Shown here: positions 45,916 through 53,767 of the stretch, in pieces
Position numbering within the stretch: the stretch's first letter is position 1
Layout of the letters: the number at the start of each line of letters is the position of its first letter
NCBI GenBank assembly: GCA_017592665.1
Contig: JAGFNW010000011.1
Coordinates: 1-64,000, forward strand
From: Streptosporangiaceae bacterium NEAU-GS5
Lineage (GTDB): Bacteria; Actinomycetota; Actinomycetes; Streptosporangiales; Streptosporangiaceae
DNA: 64,000 nucleotides
Direction: 5' to 3'
Program-made: the position numbers and the translations under genes
Notes under the pieces: model-generated
Database searches by the model: none
Seen by the model: the letters and a program-made list of their open reading frames with translations, nothing else
What the model was told of the DNA's origin: nothing

Positions 45916-47088
45916 ATGATTTCGCGCGTGACAGGTACGACGCTCCGCAACGCTCCCAGCCGAATCATCGACTGGGCTCTTCCCTACTGGACTCGCGGGG
46001 AGGCGGGCCGGGAGACGCCGAGCGACCTGTTCCGCGTCCTCTACGCGAGTTGGCTGGTCGCGTTCACGTTGAAGGTGCTCGGATCGTCGTGGGACGTCTC
46101 GTGGCACTTCCGGTGGATCCGCGACGACCTCGCCCCGCCGCATCTGCTCAACACCGTGGGCACGGTCATCGCCGTCGCGCTGACCATCGTGCATTGGTAT
46201 ACGGGCTACGGCGTCGACCGCCTCGCCTCGCGGATGATCACCTGGGGCTCGGCGATCTTCCTCATCGCCATCCCGCTCGACCTGATCAACCACCGGGTGA
46301 ACGGGCTCGACATCACCGCCTGGAGCCCGTCGCACGCCCTGCTGTTCATCGGCACCGCGCTGATGATCGCCGGGGTGATCCGCGGCTGGTATCTGGGCGC
46401 CCAGGAGGGCACCCAGAAGACGGTCGTGCTGGGCGTGCTGTTCGGCTTCTTCCTCGAGAACCTGCACTTCCCCGCCGAGCAGCAGGAGTACGGCGTGCTC
46501 GAGGTGGCCTCGTGGCTGCGCGGCGAGCCGTACGCGGAGCCCGAGCTGATGAACTTCGCGGCCCGGCAGATCGGCCGCCCGGTCGACACGATCATGGTGA
46601 CCAAGTTCTCGCTGCCGGTGCCCGAGTGGGTCTACCCGCTGTGGATCGTCATCGCGGGCATGGCCGTGCTCGTCGTCGCCCGGCACGTGATCGGGCGCGC
46701 CTGGACCGCGACCGCGATCAGCGCCGGTTATGTCGCCTACCGGTCGGTGATCTGGCCGCTCCTGGTCGTGGGCGGATTCCCGCCGTCGACCGTCCCGTAC
46801 GTGATGATCGCTGGAGGCGTCTGCGTCGACCTGGCCTTCCTGGCCGTGGGGGCGGCGATCAATCCGCAGTCCAGTGGCTCGGCCGCGCGGATCACGCGCC
46901 CGCTTGTGGGCGCCGCCCTGGTCACGGCAGGGGTGTACGGCGGGCTGGGGTTGCAGGATCGTCTCCTCGACGCGCCGCCCTACTCGACGCCCTCGTGGCC
47001 CATCGCCTTCGCCGGGCTGGCCATCGTGTGGTTCGCAATCGAGCAGGTCATCCGTGCCGTGCGGGCTAGGCGACAGGCGCTCGTGTAA
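45916..47088 (+). CDS. Integral membrane protein, second member with duplicated D-x3-H-x5-[DE]-PxH motif
   Basis: A 390-residue polytopic protein with about nine to ten helices and no recognised domain. Two helix-hairpin units carry D60-x3-H64-x5-D70...P74-P-H76 and D122-x3-H126-x5-D132...P138-S-H140, the same spacing as the two motifs in the protein at 5793-6824, though overall sequence differs. Further polar residues within helices (ENLHFPAEQQEYG, about 180-192) may add to the site. It is divergent from the hydrolase-ATPase fusion (99 bp apart) and overlaps the CopD gene tail-to-tail by 23 bp. Start ATG 45916; GTG 45928 is possible. Confidence 0.78.
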   Translation: MISRVTGTTLRNAPSRIIDWALPYWTRGEAGRETPSDLFRVLYASWLVAFTLKVLGSSWDVSWHFRWIRDDLAPPHLLNTVGTVIAVALTIVHWYTGYGVDRLASRMITWGSAIFLIAIPLDLINHRVNGLDITAWSPSHALLFIGTALMIAGVIRGWYLGAQEGTQKTVVLGVLFGFFLENLHFPAEQQEYGVLEVASWLRGEPYAEPELMNFAARQIGRPVDTIMVTKFSLPVPEWVYPLWIVIAGMAVLVVARHVIGRAWTATAISAGYVAYRSVIWPLLVVGGFPPSTVPYVMIAGGVCVDLAFLAVGAAINPQSSGSAARITRPLVGAALVTAGVYGGLGLQDRLLDAPPYSTPSWPIAFAGLAIVWFAIEQVIRAVRARRQALV

Positions 47089-48142
47089 GGGCGACCGCCA
47101 CGCCGTACGCGAGACCCATGACGGCCAGCTCGGCGGTCACCCAGACCGCGAACGCGGGGAACGCGGGGAACGCCGAGCGGGCCGGCGCCGCCGTGAGCGC
47201 CGGACGCCTGATCGCGGGCAGCAGGCGCCACCGGATGTTCGCGCCGAGCAGCGCGATCACCCCGGCGAAGACCACCTTGGCGAGCACGAGCCGGCCGTAG
47301 CCCGTGGTGACCAGCGACTCGGGGAAGCGGGCCACCGGCGCGAGAGCCAGCTCGACGAGGCCGTTGAAAAGGCCCGACGCGGTGACCACGAGCAGCGCGA
47401 TCGTGGCCAGCTTCGAGAAGCGCGGCAGGACGGCGGCGAGGTTATCCCCGCGCAGCAGGAGGGCGATCGCCAGGAGCCCGCCGGCCCACGCGGACGCGCC
47501 GAGCACGTGCAGCTCCATGGAGACCATGGACAGGTCGTGCCAATACCAGTTGGAGGCATGGCCGGTCACCGGAAGCGGCAGCAGCCCGAACCCGGCGACG
47601 AGGACGCGGAGCTCGGCCGGCACGCTCTCGCCGAACCGCACGGCCAGCAGGCCCACGGCCGCGCTGGCGATGGCCGCCGACGCGCTCACGACCAGGCCCT
47701 GGCCGATGCCGATGCGGTCGACGTAGAGGGCGAGGTCGGGCACCCCGCCGGGGTCGGCGTCGGCCGCGCTCAGCACGAGCGAGCCCAGCGCCGCGAACGC
47801 CCACGCCAGGGCCGAGCCCGCCGCCCAGCGCCGCGCCCGCGCCGCCACCGGTTCCGTACGCTCCGGGTCGGCGAAACCCATCAGCTTCGGCAGCAGGCTG
47901 AACCCGAGCGTCGCGAGCGCGGCCACGTCGAGCAGCACCCGGAACACCGGCAACCCGTACGCGATCGCCGCCCCCGGCACGACCACGCCTTCCGCGGCCG
48001 CCCCCGCCGTGACCGCGCTCGCGATGACGACGGCCACCACGCCACACGTGAGCAGCCCGTACAGCGGCCGGAGGCGCGTCCGGCCCGCCTCGCCGGGGGG
48101 CGCGGCGGCCGGGGCGCGGTCGGTCACGTCGTGCCTCGTCAT
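47066..48142 (-). CDS. CopD-domain copper transport membrane protein
   Basis: A 358-residue protein with about eight to nine helices. The region ELHVLGASAWAGGLLAIALLL and PRFSKLATIALLVVTASGLFNG is the CopD (PF05425) signature, with HASNWYWHDLSMVSMELHVLG supplying His and Met residues suited to copper. It probably imports copper across the membrane together with CopC. ATGA overlap with the CopC gene; its 3' end overlaps the convergent gene. Confidence 0.9.
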   Translation of the reverse strand: MTRHDVTDRAPAAAPPGEAGRTRLRPLYGLLTCGVVAVVIASAVTAGAAAEGVVVPGAAIAYGLPVFRVLLDVAALATLGFSLLPKLMGFADPERTEPVAARARRWAAGSALAWAFAALGSLVLSAADADPGGVPDLALYVDRIGIGQGLVVSASAAIASAAVGLLAVRFGESVPAELRVLVAGFGLLPLPVTGHASNWYWHDLSMVSMELHVLGASAWAGGLLAIALLLRGDNLAAVLPRFSKLATIALLVVTASGLFNGLVELALAPVARFPESLVTTGYGRLVLAKVVFAGVIALLGANIRWRLLPAIRRPALTAAPARSAFPAFPAFAVWVTAELAVMGLAYGVAVALTRAPVA

Positions 48143-48678
48143 GAGCGTGCCCTGCTCGGGTGGCGGGCCAGGGCGTAGGCCGACAGGGCGAGCACGAGCA
48201 GGCTCACGGCGAGCAGGCCCCAGACCCAGCCGCCCCCGCCGGGCGGGACCTCGCCGGCCGGATCCTGCGCCCGGAGGGGCGCCGGCGCCGCCTGAGGGGC
48301 GCCACCGGCCACGGTGAAGGTGATCTGGCCGGTGACCGGGTGGCCGTCGTTGGAGATGATCCGGTAGCCGAGGCCGTACGCGCCGGGAGAGGCGGGGATC
48401 CCCGCGAGAGGCGCGCTGATGGCCGGCCCGTCGGCGGTCAGGCCTCCCAGCCGCTGCTCCCCGCCCGCGGGAAGGCGCAGGGTGAACTGAGCGAACTCCA
48501 GCCGCACGGCCTGATCGAAGGTCAGCGTCACGGCGGCCGGAAGCGCTGGGATCGACGCGCCGTCTTTCGGATCGCTCCCGATGAGCGTGTTGTGCGCGTA
48601 CGCGGGAGCGGGGAAGAGCAGCAGAACTGCCGCGAACACAAGGGCGAGCAATGCTGGCGGCGGGTGGGCGGGGCGCAC
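48139..48678 (-). CDS. CopC-domain secreted copper-binding protein, C-terminally anchored
   Basis: A 179-residue protein. The signal peptide ends AYA, leaving His as the first mature residue (HNTLIGSDPKDG), the amino-terminal Cu(II) ligand of CopC proteins; the Asp/His pair is in SNDGHPVTGQITF. A Pro/Gly linker and a C-terminal helix (about 152-171) anchor it in the membrane. GTG start with AAAGG 8 nt upstream. It should pass copper to CopD encoded next. Confidence 0.9.
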   Translation of the reverse strand: MRPAHPPPALLALVFAAVLLLFPAPAYAHNTLIGSDPKDGASIPALPAAVTLTFDQAVRLEFAQFTLRLPAGGEQRLGGLTADGPAISAPLAGIPASPGAYGLGYRIISNDGHPVTGQITFTVAGGAPQAAPAPLRAQDPAGEVPPGGGGWVWGLLAVSLLVLALSAYALARHPSRARS

Positions 48679-48738
48679 GGGTCCAGCCTTTCATCGGCGA
48701 CCCGGCCATCGTCCCACTGATCAGGACATCTTCGCGTT

Positions 48739-49656
48739 TCAGCGGACGATCCCGGGGGCGGCACGTGGGCGTGAAAGCGGGCATCGGGCGATGCCGCTCC
48801 GGTCGGCCGCGTGGCGGGCCCTGGGCGCATCGATGGGGGCGATCAGCGCCGAGTCGTGGGCGAGCACGGCGGATTCCAGCCGCCGAAGTTCGGGGCCTGG
48901 CTCCAGGCCGAATTCGGCGTTGAGCAGAGCCCGGCATCGCCGGTAGGCGGCCAGAGCCTCGGCCTGGCGGCCGCACGCGTAGAGCGCGCGGATCAGCTGG
49001 CCCCACCGCCGTTCCCGCAACGGCCGCCGGACGACCATGGCTTCCAGTTCCACGACGGCCGCCGCCGCCGACCCCGCCGCCAGCCAGCCCTCGACCCTTT
49101 CCTCGGCCGCGGCCTCGCGGATCTCCGCCAGCCGGTTGCGGTAGGCCAGCGCCCACGGCTCGCCGAACTCGGCAAGCGGCTCTCCCCGCCACAGCTCGAA
49201 CGCCGCGCTCAGGTCGGCCGCCGCGCGCAGCGGGTCCCGCCGGCCCAGCGCCCGGGCGACGAGATCCTCGAACAGCAGGCCGTCCACCTGGTCCCGATCC
49301 ACCTCGAGCGCGTAACCGGTGCCGCGTGTGACCAGGACGGTGGCCGGCGCGTGCGTTCTTCGCCCGGGTTCCAGCACCTGGCGGAGGTTGGCGACGTAGG
49401 ACTGGAGCGTGGCGATCGCGCTCGGCGGCGGCGTGTCCGCCCAGACGCAGCCGATCAACGTGTCGAGCGGCACGGTCCGGCCCGCCTCGGTGAGCAGGAC
49501 GGCGAGGATGGTCCGGCGCAGCCGTGCGGTCACGTCGAGCGATCGGCCGCCGTGCCGTACTTCCAGGTCGCCGAGGGTCTGGAAGAAGGGCGCGGAAGTC
49601 CGGCCGGCCGGAGACGGCACGGTGGCGCCCCACGCGGTCCAGATGGAGGCGCTCAT
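48739..49656 (-). CDS. SARP family regulator (DNA-binding plus BTAD)
   Basis: A 305-residue regulator: an OmpR-like winged helix at about 25-105 (RLRRTILAVLLTEAGRTVPLDTLIGCVW...LQSYVANLRQVLEPG, TRGTGYAL) followed by the bacterial transcriptional activation domain about 115-260 (EDLVARAL...LWRGEPLAEF...ALYACGRQAEALAAYRRCRALLNAEFGLEPGPELRRLE). This is the compact SARP layout of pathway activators. It overlaps the hemerythrin-like gene by 4 bp and precedes copC by 60 bp on the same strand, so copper genes may be its targets. Confidence 0.9.
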   Translation of the reverse strand: MSASIWTAWGATVPSPAGRTSAPFFQTLGDLEVRHGGRSLDVTARLRRTILAVLLTEAGRTVPLDTLIGCVWADTPPPSAIATLQSYVANLRQVLEPGRRTHAPATVLVTRGTGYALEVDRDQVDGLLFEDLVARALGRRDPLRAAADLSAAFELWRGEPLAEFGEPWALAYRNRLAEIREAAAEERVEGWLAAGSAAAAVVELEAMVVRRPLRERRWGQLIRALYACGRQAEALAAYRRCRALLNAEFGLEPGPELRRLESAVLAHDSALIAPIDAPRARHAADRSGIARCPLSRPRAAPGIVR

Positions 49657-50291
49657 GGTCCGTACACCTGCCGCATTCGTCTGTCGAAGGCATGGCACAT
49701 GCTCAGCCGCCATCGCAGGCGCAGGCGCCGCGGCAGGCCGTGCACCAGGCGGTCGGCTTCCGCCCTGGTCGCGTACGTGATCGATATCCCGAGAAGGTAG
49801 GGGAGGTCGTCGCGGTCCCAGCGTTCCATGACGCGCTCGTGCGTCCGGGCGAACCAGGCGTGGGTCAGGTGCCTGCGCATGAGCGGCACCGTCTGACGCT
49901 CCTCCTGGGCGAGGTGGTCGTGGAGCACGGCCTGAAGCTCGCGCAGGATCGGCGCCCGCTGGGCCAAGGACCTGCTGGTGTCGCCGATCTGCTCGGCCAG
50001 CAGGTCGATGACGGCGTGCTCGGCCTCCAGCCGATCCAGCAGGGGCGCCACCGTGGGGTCGGCCATGCGGAGCGCGGGCCAGATGTCCTGGTTCTCTGGC
50101 TCGTGGTAGTGCCGCAGGTAGCGCATCATGAAGGCGACGTGGGCCTCGACGGCCTCGGCGCGCTCTCGGGCCGCCGGGTCGACGGTGGCCGCGACCTCCG
50201 CGAGCCGGCCGTATTCCGCCCTCATGGTCTTGTGCCCGACCAGCCAGTCGGTCAGATCCGGCCCGGCGTCGGTTGTGTTGCCGGAGGACAT
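49653..50291 (-). CDS. Hemerythrin HHE-domain protein
   Basis: A 212-residue protein with a four-helix HHE cation-binding domain: His in VGHKTMRAEY, HYHEPENQDIWP, EAEHAVIDLL and HDHLAQEERQTVPLM supply the carboxylate and histidine ligands of a di-iron site. Such proteins sense or store O2, NO or iron. The C-terminal 60 residues are basic and lack similarity I can name. It heads a short operon with the SARP gene, so it could pass a redox or gas signal. Confidence 0.88.
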   Translation of the reverse strand: MSSGNTTDAGPDLTDWLVGHKTMRAEYGRLAEVAATVDPAARERAEAVEAHVAFMMRYLRHYHEPENQDIWPALRMADPTVAPLLDRLEAEHAVIDLLAEQIGDTSRSLAQRAPILRELQAVLHDHLAQEERQTVPLMRRHLTHAWFARTHERVMERWDRDDLPYLLGISITYATRAEADRLVHGLPRRLRLRWRLSMCHAFDRRMRQVYGP

Positions 50292-50357
50292 GTCCGCTCT
50301 CCTCTGGGATCCGTCATTCGGTTCTGACCCAGAGCATGCGGGGCGGCCATTGGCCCG

Positions 50358-53300
50358 CTATTGGCGGAAACTTGCGTGGAGGAGGGAAGCGGCCTGTTCG
50401 GCCCACCATGTCAGCCGTTCCCGCTTCATGACGGACACGCACGAGCGCAGCAGGACCTCGGCTTCCTCGCGGCGCCCGGCGAACAGCGCAAGCCGGGCGA
50501 GATGGAGGTCGACCGGGCCGAGGGTGAGGACGCTTCCGCCCATCGCCAGGCATCCCGAATACGGCGCGAGCCGGGCGTGGACGCGTTCGGCCTCCTGCTC
50601 GTCTCCGGCGGCGACGACCGCGGCCGCGCGGAGCGCCAGGAAGACCCCCAGCGTCCAGTCGTCGCCCACGGGCGGCCACGGCATGGCCGCAAGTTCCGCC
50701 ACCCGATCGGTCTCGCCCCGCGCCGCCGCCGCCACAACCGCCAGGTCGTGGGCGGCCGCGGGGATCATGCGCCCGATGCCCGACTCGTCGATCATCTTGC
50801 CGGTGATCTCATCCGCCCGGCCGGCGGAGACCAGCAGGACCCCTCGCGCGAGGTGATAGTGCTGCCTTTCCTGGAAGTAGCCGAGCCTGCCGATGCGCTC
50901 CCACGCCTCGTCGAGGGCATGGAGCGCCGCGTCGAAGCGCCCGGAGATGGCCAGCCTGCTCACCCGCCAGGCCGCCTGCTGGGCCGCCTGCAGCCGGAGC
51001 CCCAGCCGCCGGATCAGGGCGTCGCAGTCGGCGGAATATCGGTCGGCCTCGGCCAGCGACAGCCGGGCCGAGGCGAGGAGGGTGAGCCGCATCCGGCCGA
51101 CGACCGCGTGCAGCGGCAGGCCGTGCCGGTCGCCGACGTCGGCCTGTTCCAGGCTGATGGCCGTCAGCTCGGCGCGCTGCGACGTGCGGTAGATCGCCAG
51201 CGCCCGCGCGTGCAGGGCGAACGCCAGCAGACGGGGATCGCCGATCCGGCGGGCCATGGTGATCGCCGCGGCGGTCAGCGAATCGCACCGAGGCTCGGCG
51301 CCGGCGTCGTAGAGCTCCATGCCGAGCGTGCCGAGCAGCCGGCACCGCAGCTCGGAGTCCTCTTCCGGCAGCGCGCCGAGCGCGTTCTCCAGCCGTCTGA
51401 CCAGCTGCAGCTCGATCTCGTCGAACTCCTTCAGAATCCACAGGCCCTGCGGTTCCACGGCGACCAGCGCCCGCATCTGGAGCTGCTCGTCGCCTGCCGT
51501 ATCGGCCACCCGCAAGGCCTGGTTCCTGGCACGCCGGGCCCCGGCGATGTCGCCCGCGTCGAGCCGTGCCGCCACCTCGGACAGCAGCAGTTCGGCCCGC
51601 TCGGACAGGTCGGGAAGCACGGCCGCGGCGTGTTCCGCGGCCGCCTTGGCCCACCACCGGGCAGCGTCGTCGTAGGCCAGCTGACCCTGCGAGGCCAGGG
51701 CCGCCGTACGCGCCCAGTCGACCGCCCGCCGGCCCGCCAGCGGGGAGACGGCCAGGTAGTGGGCGGCGATGGACTCGGGGTCGGCTCCCGGCCTGGCGGC
51801 CAGCGCGTCGGCGGCGGCGAGGTGGAGCGCCGCGCGCTCGGCCGGAGCCAGCCCCGTGTACACCGTCTGGCGGACCAGGTCGTGGCTGAACGCGCGCCCG
51901 GGGGTGAGCAGGCGCGCCGACACGGCCGCGTCGAGAATCGCGAGCACGTCCGGCGGCTCGCTGGCGGTGATGGCCGCCAGCAGCGGTATGTCCTCGCCAT
52001 GCCCGATCACCGCCGCCGCGGTGAGGATCTCCAGGTCATCTCTTCCCGGCCGGGTCCGGCCCAATTGCGACAGGCGGCGTCTGATCACCTCCGCGACCCC
52101 GGAGGGCACCCCGGTCAGCGCGGCGTCGATCCCCTCGGTGGCGGCAAGGCGCAGCGTCTCCTGAACGAACAGGGCGTTGCCCCTGGTCCTTGCCACCAGG
52201 TGGTCCAGATTCCGAGCGCTGAGCGGCACGCGCGACGAATCGGCCATCGACCGGATCGCGTCCGCCGGCAGCCCTGGCAGCTCGATCCGTGCCGCACCGG
52301 CGCGGGTGAGCGCGATGAGCAACTCGGTCAGCTCACGGCCCTCGGGCTCCCCGGTGCGGAGGATCGCCACCACGCACAGCCTGCCGCCGGCCATGGTGAG
52401 CAGATCGGCCAACAGCCGCAGCGACGCGTCGTCGGCCCACTGCACGTCGTCCAGAATGACCAGGCAGGGGGCCGTCGCCGCGGCGTCGGCGAGGCGGCGG
52501 GCGAATCCCGCGTGCCGTTGGAAGCGGGCCTCCGCGGCGTCCGGCAGATCACGATCGGCCTGCTCCGTCACGCTCACCCCGAGCGCCGTGAGGGCCTGGG
52601 TCCACGGCCACAGGGCAGGCCGTCCCCTCATCTCGCTCGACCGCCCCCAGGCGACCTGCCACCCTCGGTCGGCGAGCGACTCGACGAGCCGATCGGCGAG
52701 CCAGGTCTTCCCGACCCCTGCCTCGCCGGAGATCAGGGCGTATCCCGGACGATCCTTCGTCGCGCCGTCGGCCACGTCCAGCAGGGCGGCCAGCGGCTCG
52801 GCACGTCCGGCGAGGTGATGGGCGCGGCCGCCGGACAGCCGGGACGCCGGCCGGGACGGCGTGTTCGGCGCGAGCAGCGCCTGATCGTGGTTGAGCAGCA
52901 TCGACTCCAGCTCGCGCAGTCCTGGTCCCGGATCCACGCCGAGTTCCTCCACCAGGTGGCCGCGCGCCCGGCGCAGTGCGGCCAGCGCGTCCGCCTGCCG
53001 TCCCGACCGATAGAGACCGACCGCCAGCAGCCGCCACAGCTCCTCACGCAGCGGCTGCTTCCGTACGGCGGCCTCCAGGCCCGGCACGGCCTCGGCGAGA
53101 CGCCCCAGCTCGACCAGCGCCCCGAATCGGCACTCCACGGCGACCAGCCGGGACTCCTCCAGCCGGATCACCTCGGGGACGGCCCAGTCTTCGCCGGCGA
53201 ATTCCGCGTACGGCGCTCCGCGCCACTCGGCCAGCCCCGCGTCCAGCAGCGTGAGCGCCTGAGCGGGCCGGCCCGCGGTCAGGTGCTCGCGCCCGTCGAC

Positions 53301-53633
53301 GATCGCGGCGGTGAACCTGCGGGCGTCCACGGCGTCCCGCGCGACGCGCAGCGCGTAGCCGGAGGGCTCCCGGACCAGTACGGTGGCCCGGTTGTGCGCC
53401 GGGCGATCGGGTTCGATCACCCGTCTGATCCTGGCCAGAAGCGTGTGCAGCGCGCCCACCACCTCTCGCGCGGGCGCCTCGCCCCACACGGCGTCGATGA
53501 GCGCGTCGATGGACACGACGGTCCCGTCGGCGATTATCAGCCGGGACAGGACGGCACGCTGCTGCCGTGCCTTGATCTCCACCTGTGCGCCGCCGGAGAG
53601 GACGGCCAGCGGCCCGAGCACGCAGAAACGCAC
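50358..53633 (-). CDS. Large SARP/AfsR-type regulator with AAA ATPase
   Basis: A 1091-residue regulator. N-terminal winged helix (about 15-95: QQRAVLSRLIIADGTVVSIDALIDAVWG, REPSGYALRV), BTAD about 100-250 (ELGVDPGPGLRELESMLL), then an ATPase module with Walker A GEAGVGKT at 303-310 and Walker B CLVILDDVQWAD near 395, followed by a long helical TPR-like region. This is the large SARP/LAL-like layout used for pathway-specific control. Start GTG 53633. It is upstream of, and on the same strand as, the hemerythrin-SARP-CopCD genes. Confidence 0.9.
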   Translation of the reverse strand: MRFCVLGPLAVLSGGAQVEIKARQQRAVLSRLIIADGTVVSIDALIDAVWGEAPAREVVGALHTLLARIRRVIEPDRPAHNRATVLVREPSGYALRVARDAVDARRFTAAIVDGREHLTAGRPAQALTLLDAGLAEWRGAPYAEFAGEDWAVPEVIRLEESRLVAVECRFGALVELGRLAEAVPGLEAAVRKQPLREELWRLLAVGLYRSGRQADALAALRRARGHLVEELGVDPGPGLRELESMLLNHDQALLAPNTPSRPASRLSGGRAHHLAGRAEPLAALLDVADGATKDRPGYALISGEAGVGKTWLADRLVESLADRGWQVAWGRSSEMRGRPALWPWTQALTALGVSVTEQADRDLPDAAEARFQRHAGFARRLADAAATAPCLVILDDVQWADDASLRLLADLLTMAGGRLCVVAILRTGEPEGRELTELLIALTRAGAARIELPGLPADAIRSMADSSRVPLSARNLDHLVARTRGNALFVQETLRLAATEGIDAALTGVPSGVAEVIRRRLSQLGRTRPGRDDLEILTAAAVIGHGEDIPLLAAITASEPPDVLAILDAAVSARLLTPGRAFSHDLVRQTVYTGLAPAERAALHLAAADALAARPGADPESIAAHYLAVSPLAGRRAVDWARTAALASQGQLAYDDAARWWAKAAAEHAAAVLPDLSERAELLLSEVAARLDAGDIAGARRARNQALRVADTAGDEQLQMRALVAVEPQGLWILKEFDEIELQLVRRLENALGALPEEDSELRCRLLGTLGMELYDAGAEPRCDSLTAAAITMARRIGDPRLLAFALHARALAIYRTSQRAELTAISLEQADVGDRHGLPLHAVVGRMRLTLLASARLSLAEADRYSADCDALIRRLGLRLQAAQQAAWRVSRLAISGRFDAALHALDEAWERIGRLGYFQERQHYHLARGVLLVSAGRADEITGKMIDESGIGRMIPAAAHDLAVVAAAARGETDRVAELAAMPWPPVGDDWTLGVFLALRAAAVVAAGDEQEAERVHARLAPYSGCLAMGGSVLTLGPVDLHLARLALFAGRREEAEVLLRSCVSVMKRERLTWWAEQAASLLHASFRQ

Positions 53634-53700
53634 GCGCCAAGTGTGACCCGTTCCATCCCCTATGCCCAGTGCGGGCGTACCCCGTGGTGTGCGGGAATGG

Positions 53701-53740
53701 CCCGGGCCGCGTGAGTGTCACCGATCTCACGCGGCCCGGG
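53701..53740. terminator. 15-bp hairpin terminator after chitinase
   Basis: CCCGGGCCGCGTGAG (53701-53715) and CTCACGCGGCCCGGG (53726-53740) form a perfect 15-bp stem with a 10-nt loop, 28 bp past the chitinase stop. It separates the chitinase from the large SARP gene. Confidence 0.8.
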
Positions 53741-53767
53741 GGCTTGTCCCCGCCTTGGGTCGTCTGG

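Noticed and set aside
50361-53714. 1117-codon plus-strand open frame
   Set aside because: Mirror of the large SARP gene; His/Arg/Gln-rich shadow translation without domain signals.
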